Assembly (NCBI RefSeq): GCF_013423955.1
Contig: NZ_JACCKX010000001.1
Location: 2,046,001-2,110,000 of the forward strand
Direction: 5' to 3'
Length of the DNA: 64,000 bases
From: Ottowia beijingensis
GTDB lineage: Bacteria > Pseudomonadota > Gammaproteobacteria > Burkholderiales > Burkholderiaceae_C
The translations under genes were made by a program, and so were the position numbers. Position 1 is the first letter of the stretch, and every line of letters begins with the position of its first letter. Below the pieces are notes generated by a model. That model did no database searches. It was not told the DNA's origin and was given only the letters and a program-made list of their open reading frames with translations. Positions 46,222-55,767 of this stretch are shown here, piece by piece.

Positions 46222-46280
46222 TTCTATCAAATCAATAGCTGTCAGCGCTTTCTGTACAAGGGCTGGAGGCCAAAATCATG
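46222..46280 (+). repeat. dispersed repeat, copy 12
   Basis: CAATAGCTGTCAGCGCTTTC followed by TGTACAAGGGCTGGAGGCCA covers the stop codon of the Lrp-type gene, so the end of the regulator is encoded within the repeat. Confidence 0.75.
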
Positions 46281-46775
46281 CCTGAATCGGCAGTGCCGTG
46301 GTCGCCTTGACCCGGTCCATCACGAAGCTGGTCTTGCAGTCCTGCACCGAGGGTGGCGCAGCAGCGTGTCCATCATGAAACGTGAGTACGCACTCATGTC
46401 CTGAAGCACCAGCCGCAACAGAAAGTCCATCTCGCCGGTCAGCGCCACGCATTCCACCACCTCGGGCCAGGCCTGCACGCTGGCGCGGAACTCGTCCATG
46501 GGGTTGCGCTTGGCATGCTCGGCGCGCTTTTCCAGCCGCACGTTCACGTAGGCCATCAGCCCCAGGCCCAGCGCCTCGGGCTTGAGCAGGGCGACATAGC
46601 GGTCGATGACACCCGCCTCCTCCAGCTTGCGGATGCGCCGCAGCACGGCGCTGGCCGACAGGCCGATTTCAGCGCCGATTGCATCGTGCGCCGCGCGGCC
46701 GTCAGTCTGCAGGTGGGCGAGGATGGCGCGGTCGAGGCGGTCGAGGCGGTCGAGCGGGGGCGGTGTCATGGTCAT
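46276..46775 (-). CDS. Lrp/AsnC family transcriptional regulator (one frameshift)
   Basis: This regulator of about 166 residues has a winged helix-turn-helix (DRAILAHLQTDGRAAHDAIG, then EIGLSASAVLRRIRKLEEAG) and a C-terminal RAM ligand-binding domain (YVNVRLEKRAEHA, CVALTGEMDFLLRLVLQDMS, YSRFMMDTLLRHPSVQDCKT). One base is missing at the GGG run 46351-46353 (plus strand), which restores HPSVQDCKTSFVMDRVKATT. It lies divergent from hpd, so it is a candidate regulator of aromatic amino-acid catabolism (inference). Confidence 0.87.
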
Positions 46776-46964
46776 CGAAAGGGTCGGGCGCGGCAGTGGG
46801 GGCGCGGTTTGATGATTGAATGCATTATTTCAGCGTGATACACGGCAAAAAAGCAAGAATAAGGCGTCAAGGTCCAGTGTGCGCCGTCCGGAAGACGAGA
46901 AACGCAGGCCGTGCCACCCTACAGTGCTGGGTTTCGTCCACAACGACGTCGCAGGAGACAAGAC
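46776..46964. promoter_or_regulatory. divergent promoter region of lrp-type regulator and hpd
   Basis: An AT-rich patch at about 46812-46866 (TTGATGATTGAATGCATTAT, AAAAAAGCAAGAATAAGG) stands out from the GC-rich surroundings. It probably contains both promoters and Lrp sites, but no clear hexamer pair can be picked. Confidence 0.4.
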
Positions 46965-48075
46965 ATGACCGCTTCCCCACCGCCCGCCCCGGCACCCCTG
47001 GGACAACCCCATGGGCACCGATGGCTTCGAGTTCATCGAATACGCCGCGCCCGACCCGCAGGCCATGGGCGCGCTGTTCGAGCGCATGGGCTTCACCGCC
47101 GTGGCCCGGCACCGGCGCAAGAACGTGACGCTGTACCGCCAGGGCGAGATCAACTTCATCATCAACGCCGAGCCTGACAGCTTTGCCCAGCGCTTTGCCA
47201 AGCTGCACGGCCCCAGCATCTGCGCCATCGCCTTCCGCGTGCAGGACGCCAAGGCGGCCTACGAGCGCGCCCTGTCGCTGGGCGCCTGGGCCTACGCGGG
47301 CCAGGCCGGCGCGGGCGAACTGAACATCCCGGCCATCAAGGGCATTGGCGACTCGATCATCTACCTGATCGACCGCTGGCGCGGCAAGGACGGCGCTCAA
47401 GCAGGCGACATCGGCAACATCGGCTTCTACGACGTCGATTTCGAGCCGCTGCCGGGCGTTCAGGGCGCCGGCATCAACCCGGTCGGCTACGGCATGACGG
47501 TGATCGATCACCTGACGCACAACGTGCACAAGGGCCGCATGGCCGAATGGTCGGGTTTCTACGAGCGGCTGTTCAACTTCCGCGAGGTGCGCTACTTCGA
47601 CATCGAGGGGCAGGCGACGGGCGTGAAGTCGAAGGCGATGACCAGCCCCTGCGGCAAGATCCGCATCCCGATCAACGAGGAGGGCAACGACCAGAAGGGC
47701 CAGATCCAGGAGTACCTGGACAGCTACCACGGCGAGGGCGTGCAGCACATCGCGCTGGCGACGACCGACATCTACGGCACGGTGGATGCGCTGCAGATGG
47801 CGGGGGTGAAGCTGCTGAACACCAGCGAGACGTATTACGAGCTTTTGCCGAAGCGCATCCCCGGCTTGCAGGAGCCGATTGGGGAGCTGCAGGCGCGCAA
47901 CATTCTGGTGGACGGCACGCCCGATGAATTGTTGCTGCAGATTTTCAGCGAGAACCAGCTGGGGCCGATCTTCTTCGAGTTCATTCAGCGCAAGGGGAAC
48001 GAAGGGTTTGGCGAGGGCAACTTCAAGGCGCTGTTCGAGACGATGGAGCTGGATCAGATGCGGCGGGGGTGTTGA
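46965..48075 (+). CDS. hpd: 4-hydroxyphenylpyruvate dioxygenase (frameshift near start)
   Basis: HPPD converts 4-hydroxyphenylpyruvate to homogentisate in tyrosine degradation using Fe(II). About 369 residues: GTDGFEFIEYAAPDP opens the first vicinal-oxygen-chelate domain. Iron ligands are His in VIDHLTHNVHKGR, His in GVQHIALATTDI and Glu in IFFEFIQRKGNEGFGEGNFK. The ATG 46965 has a GGAGA ribosome site and reads MTASPPPAPAP. One extra C at 46995-46998 must be removed to reach WDNPMGTDGFEF; otherwise ATG 47011 starts the protein. Divergent from the Lrp-type gene. Confidence 0.94.
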
Positions 48076-48129
48076 AGGCGACTTGAGGTTGGATGCGCGG
48101 CTGGCCGGGAGTTCGCCCCGGCGGGCGAC

Positions 48130-48159
48130 CTACTTTTCTTGCTCGCACAAGAAAAGTAG
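48130..48159. repeat. inverted repeat CTACTTTTCTTG...CAAGAAAAGTAG
   Basis: Perfect 12-bp arms around six bases, about 55 bases after the hpd stop. It could serve as a terminator-like structure for hpd. Confidence 0.8.
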
Positions 48160-48439
48160 GCAAAGAAGTGCGCCCCACTGGCCGTGTCCCTGCGCTTCGC
48201 TTCGGGCAGCCTGCGATGCTCGGTCGCGGGGCGGCGCTGCGGAACTCGCTTCGTTCACTGCGTTCACTTCGCTCAGACAACCGCAGCGAGTCAGTTCACG
48301 AAGCGCGCATGCTTCGCTGCGCGCCCGCCCCACGCCCTGCGCTTCTCGGCACGGCCAGAGGGGGTTTGGAGCCCCACACGGGCCATCGCTGCGCTCGGCC
48401 TTGAGTGAGTCAGGCCGCTGCTTCGCGCGGCACGGGCTT

Positions 48440-48475
48440 TTCTCCCTCTCCCTCTGGGAGAGGGCAGGGGTGAGG
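48440..48475. repeat. CTCTCCCTCTGGGAGAGG palindrome
   Basis: CTCTCCCTCTGGGAGAGG with a GGGGTGAGGG flank is a short palindromic sequence often found between proteobacterial genes. Confidence 0.65.
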
Positions 48476-48486
48476 GCAGCCCAACT

Positions 48487-48580
48487 TAAAAACATAGCGG
48501 CTCGCGCTTACCCCGAAACGATTTCAAGCCATTTTGACCTGAAACCCCCACCAATCAAGCGCAAGCAGCTATTTATTCAG
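48487..48580. repeat. dispersed repeat, copy 13 (inverted pair)
   Basis: ACATAGCGGCTCGCGCTTAC on the left and CAATCAAGCGCAAGCAGCTA on the right, with CCATTTTGACCTGAAA between. It reaches the stop codon of the flippase-like gene. Confidence 0.72.
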
Positions 48581-49511
48581 AAGCGCCTTCCCGCGCACTC
48601 TGCCCCGGCAACCCAAACGCCAGCGCCCCCATCGCCCCCTGCACCAGCGCATACAGCCCGTAAATCACCCCCACGCCCACGGCCGCCGCCGCCGCTACAC
48701 CGAAGGGCGCGAGCGCGGCCACCGTCGCCGCTTCGCGCGTGCCCCAGCCGCCGACGCTGACGGGCAGCGCGGCCATCAGGAACACCGGCGCAATGGCGAA
48801 CGCCCACGCCGCCAGCGGCAACTGCACGCCCAGCGCCAGGCCGCCACCCGCCAGCGCAGCGGCCGACAGCACCTGAACCGCGGCCGACGCCAGCGCCTGC
48901 CAGCCCATCTGCCGATTGAAGTCGGGCCGCTGCGCGGCCGCGCGCAGCGGCCCCAGCCAGCGCACGCCCCAGCGCCGCAGCAGCGCCGGCAGCGTCCAGG
49001 GCGTGGCCAGCCACAGCGCCGTGCCGGCCAGCATCAGCGCGGTGAACGCGCCGGCCGGCAGGCGCAGCCAGGGCGCCAGCACGTCGGCGCACAGCGCGGC
49101 CCCCAGGCCGCCGATGGCGCACAGCATCCACAGGCCGCTCACGCGGTCGAGCACCACCGACCAGCTCGAGGCCAGCGTGGCCTGGCCCGCGCGCCGCAGC
49201 ACCACAGCGCGGTACAGGTCGCCGCCCAGCACGGCGCCGGGCAGCAGCGCGTTCAGGCCGATGGCCTGGAAGTACCAGCGGCTGGCATCGCGCACGCTGA
49301 CGTCGGCCCCCAGCCAGCGCGCCAGCGCACGCCAGCGCAGGGCCGAGACGACGTTCGACGCCACGGCCGCCGCCAACCCGGCCAGCAGCCAGCCGACGTG
49401 GGCCTGCCGCAGCTGCGCCAGCACCCGCGCCGGATCGGCCAGCGCGATGACGGCCACCAGCAGCGCCCCGCCCAGCAGGCCGCGCAGCAAGGCCTTGTGG
49501 GCGCGCTTCAC
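48573..49511 (-). CDS. UPF0104/lysylphosphatidylglycerol-synthase-type membrane protein
   Basis: This 312-residue inner-membrane protein of the AglD/MprF-flippase-like family (UPF0104) has about seven to eight membrane segments. Family signatures are SNVVSALRWRALARWLG, AIGLNALLPGAVLGGDLYRA and the C-terminal LPVSVGGWGTREAATVAAL. Related proteins translocate or act on lipids and sugar-lipids. ATG overlaps the GT2 stop by four bases (ATGA), so it likely works with that glycosyltransferase on a polyprenyl or lipid A carrier (inference). Confidence 0.82.
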   Translation of the reverse strand: MKRAHKALLRGLLGGALLVAVIALADPARVLAQLRQAHVGWLLAGLAAAVASNVVSALRWRALARWLGADVSVRDASRWYFQAIGLNALLPGAVLGGDLYRAVVLRRAGQATLASSWSVVLDRVSGLWMLCAIGGLGAALCADVLAPWLRLPAGAFTALMLAGTALWLATPWTLPALLRRWGVRWLGPLRAAAQRPDFNRQMGWQALASAAVQVLSAAALAGGGLALGVQLPLAAWAFAIAPVFLMAALPVSVGGWGTREAATVAALAPFGVAAAAAVGVGVIYGLYALVQGAMGALAFGLPGQSAREGASE

Positions 49512-50538
49512 GCTATGTTTTGAGGAGCTGACTGCGCTGATGGGGCGGGCGCTGAAGGCTGATTCGGCTCTGAATCAACCACGACTTCCTCGGCATGGAA
49601 CTGCGGCGCGCCGCCGGCCTCGTGATAGATGCGCGTGAGCAGCTCGCCGATCAGGCCGGCGGCGATCATCTGCGCGCCCATCAGCACCAGCATCACGCCC
49701 ACCAGCAGCAGCGGCCGGCCGCCGATGTCGTGCCCGAACAGCTTGACGACGAGCAGCCACAGCAGGATCAGCGCGCCCGGCGCCGCCAGCCACAGCCCCA
49801 GCCCGCCGAAGGCGTGCAGCGGGCGCTGGCGGTAGCGCATGAAGAAGACGATCAGGATCAGATCGAGGATGACGCGGAAGGTGCGGTCGATGCCGTACTT
49901 GCTGACGCCGCGCGTGCGCGCGTGGTGGCGCACCGGCACCTCGGCGATGCGCGCGCCGGCCTCCTTGGCCAGCGAGGGGATGAAGCGGTGCAGCTCGCCG
50001 TACAGGCGGATGCGGTCGATGATGGGGCGGCGGTAGGCCTTCAGCGCGCAGCCGTAGTCGTGCAGGTGCACGCCGGTGGCGTTGGAGATGAGCTTGTTGG
50101 CGATGCGCGAGGGCAGCTTGCGCGACAGCTCGGCGTCCTGCCGGTCCTTGCGCCAGCCGCTCACCATGTCGACTTCGGGGTCGGTCTCCAGCCGCTGCAG
50201 CAGCAGCGGGATGTCGCCCGGCTCGTTCTGCAGGTCGGCATCCAACGTCACCACGTAGCGCCCGCGCACGCGGTCGAAGCCGGCCTGCAGCGCGCTCGAC
50301 TGGCCGTAGTTGCGCGCCAGCATCACCGGGCGCAGCCAGGGCGTGGCGGCGGCCAGCTCGCGCAGCCTGGCGCGGCTGCCGTCGCTGGAGCCATCGTCCA
50401 CCGCCAGCAGCTCCCAGGTCAGCGGCTGCCCGGCCATGGCCTGGCCGATGCGCGCCACCAGGTCGGGCAGGTTGTCCACCTCGTTGTAGATCGGCACCAC
50501 GATGGAAACATCGGGTGCCGGGGTGCGGGCTGGGTCAT
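49508..50538 (-). CDS. family 2 glycosyltransferase (ArnC/DPM1-like, frameshift near start)
   Basis: This polyprenyl-phosphate glycosyltransferase of about 343 residues has an N-terminal GT-A domain: SIVVPIYNEVDNLPDLVARI, LAVDDGSSDGS, LARNYGQSSALQAGFD, LDADLQNEPGDIP (DxD-like) and CALKAYRRPIIDRIRLYG, then two C-terminal membrane segments (FGGLGLWLAAPGALILLWLL, LLLVGVMLVLMGAQMIAAGL). The start MTQP at 50538 needs one more base near 50525 to reach DVSIVV. The last ~20 residues (PSAPAPSAQSAPQNIA) come from a dispersed repeat copy. It probably makes undecaprenyl-phosphate-sugar. Confidence 0.88.
49511..49578 (+). repeat. dispersed repeat, copy 14, inside the GT2 3' end
   Basis: GAGCTGACTGCGCTGATGGG followed by GCGGGCGCTGAAGGCTGATT aligns with the consensus and encodes the C-terminal tail of the glycosyltransferase on the opposite strand. 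Confidence 0.6.
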
Positions 50539-50638
50539 GGGGCGTCGGATGGGAGGCGGGATAATGGCCGTCGATTGTGCCTTGCGCCGTGGCCCCGCCT
50601 GCAGGCCGTGCGTGCGGGCGCTGCCCTCCTTTGCTCCC

Positions 50639-52165
50639 ATGAATGCTTCTGCGGCGCCTGGCGCCCTTGCCCCGATCTCGCCCCGTTCGCCCATCGCCCA
50701 CCCGCTGGCGTGGCTGCTGGCCATCGCGCTGGCGCATGTGGCGGTGCGCGTGTCGGTGTCGCCGGCGCTGAAATGGGACGAGGCCGAGCAGATGCTGTGG
50801 TCGCAGCAGCTGGCGTGGGGCTACGGCGCGCAGCCGCCGCTCTACACCTGGCTGCAATGGGCGCTGAACCTGGTGTTCGGCCCCAGCGTGCTGGCGCTGT
50901 CGCTGCTCAAGCACGCCTTGCTGGCACTGACCTACGCCCTGATGTACTTGGCCGGGCGCGAGCTGCTGGGCCCGCGCGGGGCCTGGTGGGCCTCGGCCAG
51001 CATGCTGCTGCTGCCGGCGCTGGGCTGGTACTCGATCCGCGACCAGACCCACACCATCCTCGTCACCGCCATGACCTGCGGCGCCTGGTGGCTGCTGCTG
51101 CGCATCGTGCGGCAGCCGCGGCCGCTGGACTTTGCCGCGCTGGGCCTGGTATGCGCGCTGGGCCTGCTGGCCAAGTACAGCTTTGCGCTGGTCATCGCCG
51201 CCATGCTGCTGGCGGCGCTGTCGGTGCCCGAATCGCGCCGCGCGCTGCTGTCGCGCGGCTGGTGGTGGGCGCCGCTGGTGGGCCTGATCGTGGTGGCGCC
51301 GCACGCGGCCTGGCTGATGGCGCACCTGCAGGAGGCCACCACCGGCACCATCGGCAAGATGCAGATCCATCCCGAGCGGCGCCTGGGCAAGGGGCTGCTG
51401 AGCTTTGCCGACGGCATCGCCGGCACGCTGGCGCTGTGGGCCATCGTGGCAGTGTGGGCGTTTCGCGGCGCCTGGTGGCGCCGGCCGCTGGCGCCGGCCA
51501 TGCCCTGGGCGCACCGCGTGTTCGTGCGCTACCACGTGCTGGTGCTGCTGGCGCTGCTGGGCATGGTGCTGTTCGCCGGGGTCACCAACTTCAAGGGCCG
51601 CTGGGTGCTGCCGCTGCTGTGCGCCGTGCCGTTGGCGGCCTTCGCGGCGCGGCCCGAGTTGCAGCAACATCCGCGCGGCGGGCGCTATACCGGCGCCATC
51701 GTCGTCATGGCCATCGTCATCCTCGCTGCCGCAGGGATACGCCCGTGGTTCAGCGGCCTGCGCGGCGAGGCGGATGAACTCAACCATCCCGCGGCCGAAC
51801 TGGGCGTGGCGCTGCGCGCGGCCGGCTACGACGGGGTGAGCCCCATCATCGCGTCCGACCACATGATGGCCGGCATGCTGCGCACGCGCTTTCCGCAGGC
51901 CACGGTGGATGCCTGCACCTCGGAAGAAGAGGACGTGCCGCGCTGCGTGGCCACCAACGTCGCGCGCGCCCAGGCCGCCGGCCAAGGGTGGCTGCTGATC
52001 TCGCGCGCCGACCGCATCGAACCCGGCTGGTGGGACAAGGCCGACAGCGCGCTGCAGGCACCCGCGCCGCTGCAAACCATTGAGCTGCCCTTCCACATGG
52101 TGCGCGACGGCATGGCGCCGGCGCAGTATCCCTACCGCTGGCACGCCGCGGGGGCCAGGCCATGA
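50639..52165 (+). CDS. GT39-type membrane glycosyltransferase (ArnT-like)
   Basis: This 508-residue protein has an N-terminal array of about 11 membrane segments and a C-terminal periplasmic domain. The catalytic acidic loop is [15 protein letters not shown], following the first membrane segment, and [10 protein letters not shown] and [15 protein letters not shown] follow. ArnT-like enzymes transfer a sugar from undecaprenyl phosphate to lipid A or other periplasmic acceptors. Its position between a divergent ArnC-like GT2 and a coupled epimerase suggests it uses the GT2 product. Ends with ATGA overlap to the epimerase gene. Intact. Confidence 0.87.
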   Translation: MNASAAPGALAPISPRSPIAHPLAWLLAIALAHVAVRVSVSPALKWDEAEQMLWSQQLAWGYGAQPPLYTWLQWALNLVFGPSVLALSLLKHALLALTYALMYLAGRELLGPRGAWWASASMLLLPALGWYSIRDQTHTILVTAMTCGAWWLLLRIVRQPRPLDFAALGLVCALGLLAKYSFALVIAAMLLAALSVPESRRALLSRGWWWAPLVGLIVVAPHAAWLMAHLQEATTGTIGKMQIHPERRLGKGLLSFADGIAGTLALWAIVAVWAFRGAWWRRPLAPAMPWAHRVFVRYHVLVLLALLGMVLFAGVTNFKGRWVLPLLCAVPLAAFAARPELQQHPRGGRYTGAIVVMAIVILAAAGIRPWFSGLRGEADELNHPAAELGVALRAAGYDGVSPIIASDHMMAGMLRTRFPQATVDACTSEEEDVPRCVATNVARAQAAGQGWLLISRADRIEPGWWDKADSALQAPAPLQTIELPFHMVRDGMAPAQYPYRWHAAGARP

Positions 52166-53336
52166 GCACCATCCTCGTCACCGGCTGCGCCGGCTTCATC
52201 GGCATGCACTGCGCCGAGCGGCTGCTGGCGCGCGGCGCGCAGGTGGTCGGCATCGACAACCTGAACGCCTATTACGACCCGGCGCTGAAAGAAGCGCGCC
52301 TGGCGCGGCTCACGGGCCACCCCGTTTCCGTTTCGAGCGCATCGACCTGGCCGACCGCGCCGCCATGGCCGACCTGTTCGCGCGCGTGCAGCCCGCCCGC
52401 GTGCTGCACCTGGCCGCGCAGGCGGGCGTGCGCTACTCCATCGACCAGCCCGACGACTACACCGACAGCAACCTGCTCGGCTTCGGTCACATCCTGCAGG
52501 GCTGCCGCGCGGCGAGTGTTGAGCACCTGGTGTTCGCCAGCAGCTCCAGCGTGTACGGCGGCAACGCCAGGCTGCCTTACAGCGAGCGCGACGCGGTCGA
52601 TCACCCCATAAGCTACTACGCCGCCACCAAGAAAGCCAACGAGGTGATGGCGCACACCTACGCGCATCTGTACGGCATCTCCGTCACCGGCCTGCGCTTT
52701 TTCACCGTCTACGGCCCCTGGGGCCGGCCCGACATGGCGCTGTTCAAGTTCACCCGCGCCATGCTGGCGGGCGAGCCGATCGACGTGTACGGCGAAGGCC
52801 AATTGGTGCGCGACTTCACCTACATCGACGACATCGTGGAAGGCGTGCTGCGCGTGCTCGACAAACCCGCCACGCCCGACCCGACCTACGACCCCGCTGC
52901 GCCCAACCCCGGCACCAGCAACGCGCCCTACCGCATCTTCAACATCGGCAACAGCGCGCCCACGGTGCTGATGGACTACATCACCGCGCTCGAATCCGCG
53001 CTGGGCATCACCGCGCACAAGCGCATGCTGCCCATTCAGCCCGGCGACATGCACAGCACGGCGGCCGACACCTCGGCGCTGGCGGCGTGGGTGGGTTTTG
53101 CACCGTCAACACCGGTTCAAACCGGTGTGGCACGCTTCGTGAACTGGTATCGGGGTTTTATGAAGGGCAGTGACCAGTGCAAGGCCCCAACAGCCCAACC
53201 TCCATACGCAGAGGACGCAAAGATGACGCAGAGGACGCTGAAGAACAGCCAGAATCCTTGGGTTTTTTTGCGTTCTCTGCGAATCCTTTGCGTCCTCTGC
53301 GTCCGGCAGTTCCCGATTTCTGCGAGTTTGAATTGA
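52162..53336 (+). CDS. UDP-glucuronate 4-epimerase-like protein (frameshift; repeat-extended C-terminus)
   Basis: This extended SDR is most like GAE/CapI/LpsL, which turns UDP-glucuronate to UDP-galacturonate. Visible motifs are [53 protein letters not shown], the Tyr-x3-Lys in [20 protein letters not shown] and [20 protein letters not shown]. One C is missing at 52320-52323 ([12 protein letters not shown]). The normal end is near [10 protein letters not shown]. The frame then reads on for about 58 residues through a repeat to a stop just before ugd. Coupled to the GT39 gene. Confidence 0.88.
53207..53301. repeat. 16-bp inverted repeat CGCAGAGGACGCAAAG
   Basis: CGCAGAGGACGCAAAG (53207-53222) and its exact complement CTTTGCGTCCTCTGCG (53286-53301) form a long stem with a GACGCAGAGGACGC direct repeat inside. 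It is translated as the odd C-terminal tail of the epimerase. Confidence 0.85.
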
Positions 53337-53337
53337 C

Positions 53338-54675
53338 ATGAAAGTCACCGTTTTCGGCACCGGCTACGTTGGTCTGGTGCAAGGGGCCGTGCTGGCCGAT
53401 GTGGGGCACGACGTGGTCTGCGTCGATGTCGACGCCGCCAAGGTGGCCGCACTCAAGGCCGGCCGCATCCCCATCCACGAGCCAGGGCTGGAGCCCATCG
53501 TGCAGGCCAACCACGCCGCGGGCCGGCTGCACTTCACCACCGACGCGGCCGAGGGCGTGGCGCATGGCGAGCTGATCTTCCTGGCTGTGGGCACGCCCCC
53601 GACGAGGACGGCAGCGCCGACCTGCAGCACGTGCTGACGGTGGCGCGCACCATCGCGGCGCACATGACCGCGCCCAAGACCATCGTCAACAAATCCACGG
53701 TGCCCGTGGGCACCGCCGACAAGGTGGCCGAGGCCGTGCGCGCGGGCCTGCAGGCGCGCGGCGCCGACATCGCGTTCGAGGTCGTCAGCAACCCCGAATT
53801 CCTGAAGGAAGGCAACGCCGTGGCCGACTGCCAGCGGCCCGACCGCATCATCATCGGCACCGGCAGCGCCGCGGTCGAGGCCCAGCTGCGCGAGCTGTAC
53901 GCCCCTTCAACCGCAACCACGACCGCATGGTGGTGATGGACGTGCGCAGCGCCGAGCTGACCAAGTACGCCGCCAACGCCATGCTGGCCACCAAGATCAG
54001 CTTCATCAACGAGGTGGCCAACCTGGCCGAGCGCCTGGGTGCTGACATCGAGGCCGTGCGCCGCGGCATCGGCAGCGATCCGCGCATCGGCTACCACTTC
54101 ATCTACCCCGGCGTGGGCTACGGCGGCAGCTGCTTTCCCAAGGACGTGAAGGCGTTGATCCACACCGCGCAGTCCATCGGCTTCACGCCCGAGGTGCTGC
54201 TGGCCGTGGAGCGCCGCAACGAGTCACAGCGCCGCGTGCTGCCCGAGCGCATCGTCGCGCACTACGGTGGCAGCCTGAAAGGCAAAACCATCGCCGTCTG
54301 GGGCCTGGCCTTCAAGCCCGAGACCGACGACATGCGCGAGGCGCCCAGCCGCAACCTGCTGCAAGGCTTGTGGGCCGCCGGAGCCACGGTGCGCGCGCAC
54401 GACCCGGTGGCGATGCAGGAGGCGCGCCGCATCTTCGGCGAGCGCGATGATCTGCTGCTGTGCGACACGCCCACGCAGGCGCTGGAAGGCGCCGATGCGC
54501 TGGCCATCGTCACCGAATGGAAGGCCTTCCGCGTGCCCGACTTCGCGCAGATGGCGCGCCTGCTGAGGACCGCATGGTGTTCGACGGCCGCAACCTGTAC
54601 GACCCGGCGGTGCTGGCACGGCACGGGCTGGGCTACCAGTCGATCGGCCGGCAGGCTGTGTCGACAGCGCCGTGA
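53338..54675 (+). CDS. ugd: UDP-glucose 6-dehydrogenase (three frameshifts)
   Basis: Ugd oxidises UDP-glucose to UDP-glucuronate with two NAD+. About 446 residues if joined: N-terminal [48 protein letters not shown] and [10 protein letters not shown], then the catalytic Cys in [14 protein letters not shown] and C-terminal [19 protein letters not shown] and DGRNLYDP. One base is missing in CCCCC 53596-53600, CCCC 53902-53905 and near 54565 ([11 protein letters not shown]). Starts two bases after the epimerase frame ends, making UDP-glucuronate for it. Confidence 0.93.
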
Positions 54676-54740
54676 TGCTATATAAACAAGAGCTGTCATC
54701 GCTTGCTACATAAGCGCTGGAGCCGTTTTTCACTCATAAA
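54675..54740 (+). repeat. dispersed repeat, copy 15
   Basis: AGAGCTGTCATCGCTTGCTA followed by CATAAGCGCTGGAGCCGTTT lies between ugd and otnI. Confidence 0.7.
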
Positions 54741-54745
54741 CCGCC

Positions 54746-55603
54746 ATGCCCCGATTCGCCGCCAACCTGAGCATGCTGTACCCCGAACTGCCGTTCCTCG
54801 ACCGCTTCGAAGCAGCGGCCAAGGACGGGTTCGAGGCGGTGGAGTACCTGTTTCCTTACGCCTATCCCGCCGAAGAACTGGTGGCGCGGCTCAAGGCCCA
54901 TGGCCTGCGGCAGGTGCTGTTCAACGCGCCACCGGCCGGCACCGACGCCGCCAGCATCGACGCCGCCTGGGCCGCCGGCCTGCGCGGCACGGCCAGCCTG
55001 CCAGGCCGGGAGGACGAATTCCGCGCCGGTGTGCAACTGGCGCTGCGCTACGCCGCCGCGCTGGATTGCCCGCGCATCCACTGCATGGCCGGCCTGCTGG
55101 ACGAGGGCGCCGACCGCGAGGTCGCGCGTGCGGTGTACGTGAGCAACCTGCGCTGGGCCGCGGCCGAGGCGGCGCGCGAAGGGCGCGACATCCTGATCGA
55201 GCCGATCAACCCGCGCGACATTCCGCGCTTCTTCCTCAAGCGCCAGGACGAGGCGCACGCCATCGTGCAGGAAGTGGGCGCGCCCAGCCTCAAGGTGCAG
55301 TTCGACCTGTACCACTGCCAGATCGTCGAAGGCGACGTGGCGACGAAGATCCGCCAGTACCTGCCCACCGGCCGCGTCGGCCACTTCCAGATCGCCGGCG
55401 TGCCCGAGCGGCACGAGCCCGACACGGGCGAGCTGAATTACCCTTACCTGTTCAGCGTCATCGACGAGGTGGCGGCGCAATGCGGCTGGCAGGGCTGGGT
55501 CGGCTGCGAGTACCGGCCGCGCGAAGGCGCCCAGCCCGGCGGCACCACGCGCGGGCTGGCCTGGCTGCGCCAATGGCGCACGGTGCACGCACCGGCATCT
55601 TGA
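54746..55603 (+). CDS. otnI: 2-oxo-tetronate isomerase (hydroxypyruvate isomerase-like)
   Basis: This 285-residue TIM-barrel sugar isomerase of the hydroxypyruvate isomerase (Hyi) group shows [53 protein letters not shown] (catalytic Glu), [14 protein letters not shown] and [20 protein letters not shown] with the second catalytic Glu in CEYRP. OtnI isomerises 2-oxo- to 3-oxo-tetronate, connecting LtnD to OtnK, whose genes lie at 12-15 kb here; Hyi itself remains possible. Intact, single gene. Confidence 0.85.
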   Translation: MPRFAANLSMLYPELPFLDRFEAAAKDGFEAVEYLFPYAYPAEELVARLKAHGLRQVLFNAPPAGTDAASIDAAWAAGLRGTASLPGREDEFRAGVQLALRYAAALDCPRIHCMAGLLDEGADREVARAVYVSNLRWAAAEAAREGRDILIEPINPRDIPRFFLKRQDEAHAIVQEVGAPSLKVQFDLYHCQIVEGDVATKIRQYLPTGRVGHFQIAGVPERHEPDTGELNYPYLFSVIDEVAAQCGWQGWVGCEYRPREGAQPGGTTRGLAWLRQWRTVHAPAS

Positions 55604-55767
55604 TACCAAAGGCTACACCCACGTGCGCGCGTTGCATTTCGATGCAGAGCTTCACCCAGGCCGGGTGCGCGGTGGCCGGGGCTGGGGCGTTGAACGAGGG
55701 TGGCACGGGTGGTCTGCGCGGTCGCCCGCATTCAGCACGCACTTGATGCAGAAGAAGGATTCATGAC

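Larger units (their letters stand above)
48076..48572. other. 497-base intergenic region made of repeats
   Basis: No gene is supported. CTACTTTTCTTG (48130-48141) and CAAGAAAAGTAG (48148-48159) form a perfect 12-bp inverted repeat typical of a widespread intergenic sequence. Many CGCTGCGC-like short palindromes follow, and CCCTCTCCCTCTGGGAGAGG near 48441 is another common intergenic palindrome. A dispersed-repeat pair ends the region. ORFs here are artefacts. Confidence 0.7.

Noticed and set aside
55604..55767. A short coding region between otnI and the RcnB-like gene
   Set aside because: The frames seen are antisense or lack a ribosome site; nothing recognisable was found.
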